NCBI GenBank assembly: GCA_944548615.1
Contig: OX155965.1
Location: 16,906,815-16,970,814, forward strand
Origin: Micropterix aruncella
Taxonomy: Eukaryota > Arthropoda > Insecta > Lepidoptera > Micropterigidae
Reading direction: 5' to 3'
Length of the DNA stretch: 64,000 bases
In this document: one piece after another, positions 55,830 through 64,000 of the stretch
Position numbering within the stretch: the stretch's first letter is position 1
Layout: every line of letters begins with the position of its first letter
Position numbers and translations under genes: made by a program
Notes under the pieces: model-generated
The model's database searches: none
What the model was told of the DNA's origin: nothing
What the model saw: only the letters and a program-made list of their open reading frames with translations

Positions 55830-56125
55830 CAGTAATATACAACCGACTGTAAGAAACCGGTAGTTATTATACGACTACTCACAAAAAAGCAGTATAATAT
55901 GTTCAGGGATCATGTATCGGGTTTTCGGTTATTTTATTCCACCATAACTTCTAAATGCTTGAACCGATTTAGAAGTGTATGGCATTGTTAAAACCGTTAT
56001 GTTATCCAGGGTGTCATAGGGTAAACCTAAACTGTCCAAGTACCAACAAAAAAAATTAACCAAATGTCAATAAATTATGATAAATACATCGTGTTTAGTA
56101 TTAAATAAAAGTCTGATTGAGTAGA
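55830..56125 (+). repeat. Dispersed repeat H, copy 2
   Basis: It matches 35190-35490 (ATATGTTCAGGGATCATGTA, TTATTCCACCATAACTTCTAAA, GTGTCATAGGGTA). It ends a few bases before a (TA)n tract. Confidence 0.6.
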
Positions 56126-56133
56126 TTCCGAAA

Positions 56134-57889
<1,756 letters not shown>

Positions 57890-58060
57890 TAACTAAAAAA
57901 AACATCTCGTGAACGAAGTTATTCAGTTTTTTTCATGCCCTGAAAAGTATGATGTGAGTGTGTAGTTCTCGTACAACTTGTTAAAGTGAGAATGAATAAG
58001 TCTAATAGTTAAAAGCATTTTTAAAAACAAGCATTTATTAAACTGCTCTGAAATGAAATT
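57890..58060 (+). repeat. Local direct duplication, left copy
   Basis: ACATCTCGTGAACGAAGTTA through ACAAGCATTTATTAAACTGC is repeated at 58449-58650. The right copy has about 45 extra bases after GAAAAGTATG. Confidence 0.75.
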
Positions 58061-58130
58061 TATTAATATTTAAAAAAAAAACACTAAAAACACGCTTTTG
58101 GGCTATGGTACGATATTCATATACACACGG

Positions 58131-58320
58131 CTATGATACAATATTCCATCATGGAATGCCAGTGCCTATCTTTCGGCTTCATCATCAGACCTTGAAACCT
58201 AATCGTGGTCAAAGTTCATTCCAAGACTTTTCTAACAAGTCCAAACACAGTTATGATACGATGTTCCATCATGAAGTTCCAGTTCATATCTTCCGACTCC
58301 ATCATCAGATCAGTTTGACA
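58131..58320 (+). repeat. Two-copy tandem, period 120 bp
   Basis: CTATGATACAATATTCCATC (58131) and TTATGATACGATGTTCCATC (58251) begin imperfect copies. Both contain CATCATCAGA. Confidence 0.7.
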
Positions 58321-58448
58321 GTACCATAGTCATCAGAACTACATACAGCTGCCAATTTTCATGACGCTACGATCCTTGGAAAATGGTTAAATTAGTTACC
58401 TTAGATTCCATTACATAGTTACATACAGGACGACCTAATAAAAGCGTG

Positions 58449-58650
58449 TTAAAAAACATCTCGTGAACGAAGTTATTCAGTTTTTCATGCCCTGAAAAGT
58501 ATGTTTGTTGGCGTGTACCACGTTTCACATATAGAGCGTCGATATACTGAGTGTGTAGTTCTACTACAACTTGTTAAAGTGAGAATGGATAAGGCTAATA
58601 GTAAAAAGGATTTTTAAAAACAAGCATTTATTAAAATGCTCTGAAATGAA
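58449..58650 (+). repeat. Local direct duplication, right copy
   Basis: Pairs with 57890-58060. Its end joins the 119-bp-unit repeat. Confidence 0.75.
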
Positions 58651-58659
58651 AAAACGACA

Positions 58660-59085
58660 GGTATACAAAATTGTGTGTATGAGCTGTTGACCGTTGAGGA
58701 GTCTTTTCGTCGGGAGCCAACACTGGGTGCAGAAGCCATGTCATGGTGGAATTTAGAACGGGCTATTATAATTGAATGCTATACGAAATTTCGTGTATAT
58801 GCTGTTGACCAAGGAGTCCCCTCGTTGGAAGCCAACCCTGGGTGCAGCAGCCATATCATGGTGAAATTTAAAATGGGCTATCGTAATTACAAAATTTCGA
58901 GTCTGCTAGTGACGGTGGAAGAGTATCCTCGCTGGGAGCCAATCCTAGGTATAGAATCAGGTCATGCTTACCATAAAAATGCATTGTCATCGGAACTGAA
59001 CCAACACGTACAATTTCAACTACATAGGAATCAACTTCATAGAAAGTGGTTTTAATTCAGCTTGTAAGATTTGACCTAAACAAAC
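58660..59085 (-). repeat. 119-bp-unit repeat, copy C (two to three units, inverted)
   Basis: GCCAACACTGGGTGCAGAAG (58716) and GCCAACCCTGGGTGCAGCAG (58831) mark successive units. GGTCATGCTTACCATAAAAATGC and AGCTTGTAAGATTTGACCTA are complements of the copy B flank. The 126-aa open frame across it is a repeat artefact. Confidence 0.78.
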
Positions 59086-59199
59086 TGCTAAACATTGTTT
59101 AAAGCTTGTAAAAAAATGTTTTCATTAAAAAATACTTTAATTACACTATGGTAAACCTAAACTTAAATGCGGAAGCCAAATGGAAAACCAACGCATAAC

Positions 59200-59430
59200 C
59201 CCTTCCAGGAAAATCATTATAGCTGAGTACAATAAAACCATGGCTCTCAATCCCCGGCAGACCTTAGATGGTCAAAGGGTGCGGAGAATCACAGGGGGTT
59301 AGCCATTAAAATTGCGACATGGAATGCTCCAGTTGCTCCGCGCCGCAACATGACGGGCCCAAGTGCCCATAATGACCGCCGACCTCCGATAGGAGACGGC
59401 ACTTTCAGAAGAAGAAGAAATCTAAACTCC
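59200..59430 (+). repeat. Retroposon 3' end with (GAA)n tail
   Basis: CCGACCTCCGATAGGAGACG followed by AGAAGAAGAAGAAA resembles the 3' end of insect retroposons. The body is not recognisably coding. Confidence 0.5.
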
Positions 59431-60649
59431 TAGTCGTAATAGTAGTTTTTATGTAAATTTTTGATTGAACCATGAAAGCGGGATAACGATTTTGGATTTT
59501 TTAAATTATATATATAATAAATTTCTTGTGTACACAAAAATTTTGTGTTGTTTTTAAGACATTTTACAGATTATGAATACCAGGAAACATGTTAGGTCTG
59601 GATTTATGGGTTGGGAATCGCTACCCTCATGCTATATCCTGTTAGCTGTACGGACGAATTAATCTGCGAATGATTTACGGGAACGCATTGTAAGCGCCAT
59701 GACAACAAAGGAACCTTTTCATAAATCATGTCAGAGTTTAATAAATGTTATTTCAGTTATTAGTAGAAAGAATAGCATTGGTCATTATTACTTATTTTGT
59801 CAAGTTGGTTTCATAGGGGGGCATTTCTGGGACTAATTAATTTATATTAAATCGTTTATACACATAATAAGCATTCTAAAATTCTGAAAAAAAATATCAA
59901 ACTTACGAAGAGTGGCTTCATGAGAACTAGTAGTCATTACATCGAAAACTATAATATTCGAAGTAAGAAATGTTATAGAGTTTAATAAAAACTAAAAATT
60001 TATTATAAATTTAGAAGTTTTTGTTAAAATAATTAATTGAAATCAAAGAATATAACTTAAAAGGTTTATACCCTTTTTTCTTGATCATTTCTTAGAAAAA
60101 AAATAAAAAAACAAGAGTATAAACAAGGGAAGCTTCGGTTTCTTGAGGTTTTTGCCTTTTCTCCCTTTCGCCACAAATCTACTTATTGGCTTTTGGCTGC
60201 CTTCGTCCGCTATTGCAGATAAACCAGGAAAACCTGCTGAGCTTCGATTCTTCGGTTTATTATTGACACCTTTATTTAACATAATAGACAAAATTTGACC
60301 GAAAAAAAAACCGACTCCAAAAATTTTTTATAAGTGCAGCAGCCATGTCATGGTGAATCTTAGAACTGGCTATCATAATTTATTTATATATTTAGTATAA
60401 TAGGTACGCAAACAATACTCTAATAATACATTGGTTATCGGTAATATATTTACATTATTATTAATTAGAGTATAATATCTTATGCGTACTCTGAATGCTT
60501 AATAAATAATTGCGGATGAGCCGATTATCTCATGATTCACAAAAGTATCAGTACAAAAATTAATATGAAAATTAATTGAAAATTATCGAAACAAAATATC
60601 TTTAAAAATTATCATGGAATGCGTATACGAAATTTAATTGAATATACAG
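59431..60649. other. AT-rich stretch without recognisable gene
   Basis: The minus-strand frame at 60085-60291 shows no domain. Confidence 0.35.
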
Positions 60650-61115
60650 AAATCATTGAATGCGTATACAAAATTTCGTGTCTTTCTGTTGACCGTTGAG
60701 AAGCTTCCACGTTGGAAGCCAACCCTGGGTGCCGCATTCTTGTCTTGGTGAAACTTAGAACGGGCTGTCGTAATTGAACGTATGTACAAAATTTTCTTGT
60801 CTGTGCTGTTGACCGTCGAGGATTCCCCTTGTCGGGAGCCAACCCTGGGTGTAGAATCAGGGTATGCTTGCCACAAAAAAAAATGCATTGTCATCAGAAC
60901 TGAACTTCATATGATAATATTTAAGGAGTTTCCTTCATTCCTCATGAATCCCATAATCAGAACAGGATTTTGATAAAAATATGTTCAATCTGAAAGTATA
61001 TCCTTTCAAATCAAAACAGAACTTTTTTAAATCGGTTCATAAATAACTAAGTTCTGAGGTAACAAATATTAAAAAAATGCAACCGAATTGATAACCTCCT
61101 CCTTTTTTAAAAGTC
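60650..61115 (-). repeat. 119-bp-unit repeat, copy D (two units, inverted)
   Basis: Units start at 60711 (GTTGGAAGCCAACCCTGGG) and 60831 (GTCGGGAGCCAACCCTGGG), period 120. The right flank (GAATCCCATAATCAGAACAG through AATTGATAACCTCCTCC) is the complement of the left flank of copy A at 30890-31100. Confidence 0.8.
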
Positions 61116-61157
61116 GTTTAAAAAGTACAAGTTACCCAGCTCTGAATTCGCGCTTGT

Positions 61158-61380
61158 AGTGATGTCAGCTGCAACGGGCGAACCCGCGAACCCCAGGTAA
61201 ATATAACGTTCTTTCAGCCTGGGATGAGCTTGCGCTTGACCATACGGGAGGACGGAGAAATCCGACCAAATCTGGTAGTGAGAATGGAGGGGCTGTCCAC
61301 TGTGCACCCTTTCCATTGCTACGCGGTAAGGTGTTGGACTATCGCGGGCAAGTTGGCGTAGCTAGACGGTGGACTGTATC
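61158..61380. repeat. Rearranged repeat-unit arm fragments, copy 11
   Basis: This starts like a unit terminus (GTCAGCTGCAACGGGCGAAC) on the plus strand. It then carries arm-like pieces in the opposite orientation (GGAGAAATCCGACC; GCGGTAAGGTGTTGGACTAT), so it is a scrambled fragment. Confidence 0.55.
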
Positions 61381-62046
61381 GATCCGATGGGAGTTAATGG
61401 GCCCTGGTTGAGTTGGCCACGAAGACCCATTTGTTCGGGGTCGGTCACGCTCACGGGTCAACACCCATCCGGCGGCCTCCACGCATGAAAGGCGAGCCCG
61501 GGTAGGACTCTGGCCTGAGGGCTACTTCCCCCAGGAGTCAACCTTCTGGCACTCCTGGGTGGTTTGCGCACCGTGCGGCGTCAGCCAATCAATTGTGAAA
61601 TCTAACTGACAGCCGGGGGATACTCGAAACAGTACTGTTTCCTATAGACCGAGGGTAGTTCTTGACCTTACGGCGACTGATCTTGAAACGACCATCGGCT
61701 ACCCGATTCCGGGTGAACAGGGCAAAGGATGCCGTTATCCGCGATAGATTCGGTTGACACCGTTTCACCGCTACGAAAGGAAGAGGACCACGCAAGCGAC
61801 CTCGAACTCGTAACCAGTCGGGGGACCGGAGTAAACTGGTTGCAACTGGAAGTAAGGACGCGAGTTTCATACCTGGCTATCTTGCGGATAATGCATTAGC
61901 TCCTTAAGGGCATGTGGCGGAGCTTGACGGTGGACTGTTTTGTCCTAAGTCTTCTGCGCTCACCTCACGGGAGACAGAACGATCAAATTTCGCTAAGACT
62001 TTCTGAGGTGACGGGTTCGCCCGTTGTAGTTAACAGCTCTAGTTGT
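61381..62046 (-). repeat. Self-nesting repeat unit, copy 12 (core plus arm)
   Basis: This is a near-complete inverted unit of about 666 bp: core from GGGAGTTAATGGGCCCTGGT, a mutated junction (TCTAACTGACAGCCGGGGG, 61600-61618), then the arm to GTTGTAGTTAACAGCTCTAG. No insertion is present at its altered junction. Confidence 0.8.
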
Positions 62047-62084
62047 TTCGATACCATGTCTCTACGTTTACCCTGCGGTTAAAA

Positions 62085-62148
62085 GAGCGATCAATATCGT
62101 TACACCTTCCTGGAGTGGCGGGTTCGCCGTTTGTAGGTGACAACTCCA
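62085..62148 (-). repeat. Repeat-unit 5' terminal fragment, copy 13
   Basis: GGAGTGGCGGGTTCGCCGTTTGTAGGTGACAACTCC is another inverted unit terminus, about 100 bp beyond copy 12. Confidence 0.65.
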
Positions 62149-63019
62149 TAGTGTCTTACGACTCCGCGGCGCGGGTTGATTGTTTTAAATTGACTCCGCA
62201 TTCTTATGTGGTCGAGCTATTCTCTCATTCAATTCTTTTTCTTCTTTTCTTCCTCGGGTTAGAAGGTTCGTCGAAGTCTGTTTATTTCCTACTTCACAAC
62301 AGCGACATATCACTCCCGATATGTCGGTCGCGAGATCCGAACGCGGGTCGCACATAAGTGGATGCGACATGCTCCATTGCCGCTGCGGATACGTTTCCAT
62401 TTTCCCTTGTTTCCCAATTTATATCCCGCTTGTCACGCCATGCGTGAAACACCCACAGCAAGGGAGCGTTTTCACTGTCTGTGTTCGCCTGCGTTTTGTT
62501 TTTTACGAGAGGTTCTTCAGCTGAGATTTAACATATGTGGCTGCACATGAGACCGATATCTGAAAACAGTCAAAATATTGGCAAACCGAAAATTTTGCTC
62601 AGTTCTTATCATTTAGGATTGCGAAAACGCCCAACTTAACAAATCCGAAAAAGCCAATATGCTTATACCAAATAATTAATCCAGTAGAATTAAGGTTTTT
62701 CCTGGTTTGATAGCTATATACGAGAGTAAGTCAAATCCTTATTCTCGCAGCGAGAGTCGTTGCGATTCGTTATTTCGTGTTTTTAACATCAATTGTTTCC
62801 GCGCCTCGATCACTGAAGAGACTGGATGCGGCGATAGTATATTCAATAGTACCTCATATAGTACGGCGATATACTATCCTATAGTACGTCTGTAGTACTT
62901 CGATAGTACCTAACAGAGGAGTTATCCAGCAAAGTTGAACGTCTCTAAAATGTCTGCATTCGTTAAATCCATGGCCTCAGAAAATTTTACCACATCAGGG
63001 AGTACAGAGAGAAGCTTCA
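62149..63019. other. Unassigned sequence
   Basis: Several overlapping open frames at 62160-62545 have no recognised domain. GATAGTACCT/GATAGTATA words recur at 62830-62910. Confidence 0.35.
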
Positions 63020-63290
63020 CTGGCTGTCGACCCGGGAGAAAAGAATCATGACAGTTGTATGCTTTTCAGCATCTTGCAGGGCGTCGCTCCCAATTATCTT
63101 ATCTCACCGGCAGATTTACTGCATTTTCGGCTCATGGACGCCCTCTAAGAACAAAAGAAAACCTGCTATTATACTCTCTATCTCTGGTCTCAGCACTGAC
63201 TTCTTCTCATTCTCTTTCACAGCGCATGAAGCCCGTCTTTGGAATTCTTTGCCGCCGCGACAATTTGCCAATGAACGGTATGTGGATACA
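63020..63290 (+). pseudogene. LINE ORF2 C-terminal remnant
   Basis: Frameshifted plus-strand traces include LHWLSTREK (63017 on), a Leu/Ser-rich linker, then SISGLSTDFFSFSFTAHEARLWNSLPPR at 63176-63259. LHWL and RLWNSLP are standard C-terminal blocks of CR1-like LINEs. At least one frameshift is present. Confidence 0.72.
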
Positions 63291-63830
63291 TAGGAACATA
63301 CGAACGTATGTAAACAGTGGTGGTTGTTTACCTATGTACGTCTGATGACGAATTGAACCCTTCAATGCTTCGCTAACTAAAATACGAACACTCGTGTAAT
63401 GCGTGTAATGCTGCCTTGTTAATTCGAAACATATTAAACATTAAAACTCATCCATTAATTTTCTCTCGCCTTCTTTAACATCCTTTAACTCGCCCATTAA
63501 TTTTATCATTTTATCCATCTTATAATAAACACACAACAAACAACACTCATTAATTTGCTACATACATCTCTGAGTATAATTTCAGCGCGGTTTAAGGCTT
63601 ACCATTAAAAGGTTTTGTAATTATAATCCCCGAAATTAGTAGAATTTATAAGCCGCTTGATGAATCCACGTATGGCTGTTACCTATATTTGTATTGCCTG
63701 TGAGGATTTATTTGTTTTGAGAGAGGGTAGGTGCATGAACGACTTATCCTTCAATATTACTTTTACCGCCATTACACAAATAGCTAATGCCATTAGTGGA
63801 GTAGTCCACCCATTTGCATTTCAGACTCTG
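63291..63830. other. AT-rich spacer
   Basis: The frame at 63657-63857 has no recognised domain and runs into a palindrome. Confidence 0.35.
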
Positions 63831-64000
63831 CCCACGCAATTGTGTGGGTGGTTATGAGTTCCTAACCCACACAAATATCCTGGTAATTTAATCTTAGTGA
63901 ATACATTTTTTGTGTTTATTTTTTAAATGTTGTCCGATGGGTACTCAATTTGCGTGGGAACTATTTTTAAAAAACCACAAAATTAATATTCACTAAGATT
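63831..64000. repeat. Palindromic sequence truncated by the window end
   Basis: CCCACGCAATTGTGTGGG at about 63831-63848 is a near-perfect 18-bp palindrome. AATCTTAGTGAATA (63890) is complemented exactly by TATTCACTAAGATT (63987-64000). Probably part of a hairpin MITE. Confidence 0.6.

Noticed and set aside
55305..55835. 176-aa open frame
   Set aside because: Half of it lies in a hairpin MITE and the rest has no recognisable domain, so chance is more likely.
58131..58320. CRISPR-like spaced repeats
   Set aside because: There are only two imperfect copies in eukaryotic repeat DNA, with no short palindromic repeat and spacer pattern.
58675..59055. 126-aa open frame
   Set aside because: It spans tandem units of a dispersed repeat. 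Other copies of the same repeat do not preserve the frame.

Overview
This window looks like gene-poor, transposon-packed chromosomal DNA from an insect, most likely a moth or butterfly. The AT-rich background carries fragments of many element classes: R1-clade and CR1/Jockey-like LINEs, mariner and Tc1 transposons, Penelope-like remnants, Helitron-like ends (terminal CTAG) and several hairpin MITEs. The order is inferred from remembered repeat styles, chiefly the Helitron-like termini and a repeat opening with an ACCGACTT-type end, and not from a search. I recognise no host gene, tRNA, rRNA or CRISPR array.

The one apparently intact protein-coding element is a 5.85 kb R1-clade non-LTR retrotransposon on the minus strand (356-6206). 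Its two uninterrupted ORFs are a zinc-knuckle ORF1 of 567 aa and an endonuclease/reverse-transcriptase ORF2 of 1055 aa, overlapping by 14 nt. A 13-bp target-site duplication flanks it.

It lies inside a GC-rich interspersed repeat that I call the 'unit': a 5' arm of about 450 bp plus a 3' core of about 220 bp. About a dozen full or partial units occur (1-342, 6207-6662, 14360-14733, 24501-25580, 27280-28636, 31838-33155, 52861-52907, 61158-62148). Two units (1-342 and 27733-28405) and the R1 element have all inserted at the same short sequence, TGTTAGTCAGAGT or its complement, at the arm/core junction of another unit. Both unit-into-unit insertions are inverted, which produces the foldback structures. 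This self-nesting, site-preferring system is the most interesting feature of the window.

Layout: 0-6.7 kb, R1 element within nested units. 7.9-9.8 kb, rearranged LINE remnant. 11-14.7 kb, Helitron-like ends and a unit. 14.7-17.8 kb, four long (TA)n tracts with a LINE 3' fragment and a Tc1 remnant between them. 19.9-24 kb, mariner, LINE ends, hairpin MITE and Helitron-like repeat. 24.5-33.2 kb, the main cluster of units with LINE remnants. 34-43.4 kb, dispersed repeats, Penelope remnant, TTA-flanked MITE, mariner and a (TA)n tract of about 616 bp. 45-56.4 kb, Penelope, mariner and LINE remnants, a chimeric Helitron/unit junction, a repeat with 119-bp internal tandem units and a hairpin MITE. 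57.9-64 kb, more copies of the 119-bp repeat, another unit, a LINE remnant and a palindrome cut by the window end. Apart from the R1 element, every coding trace is broken.
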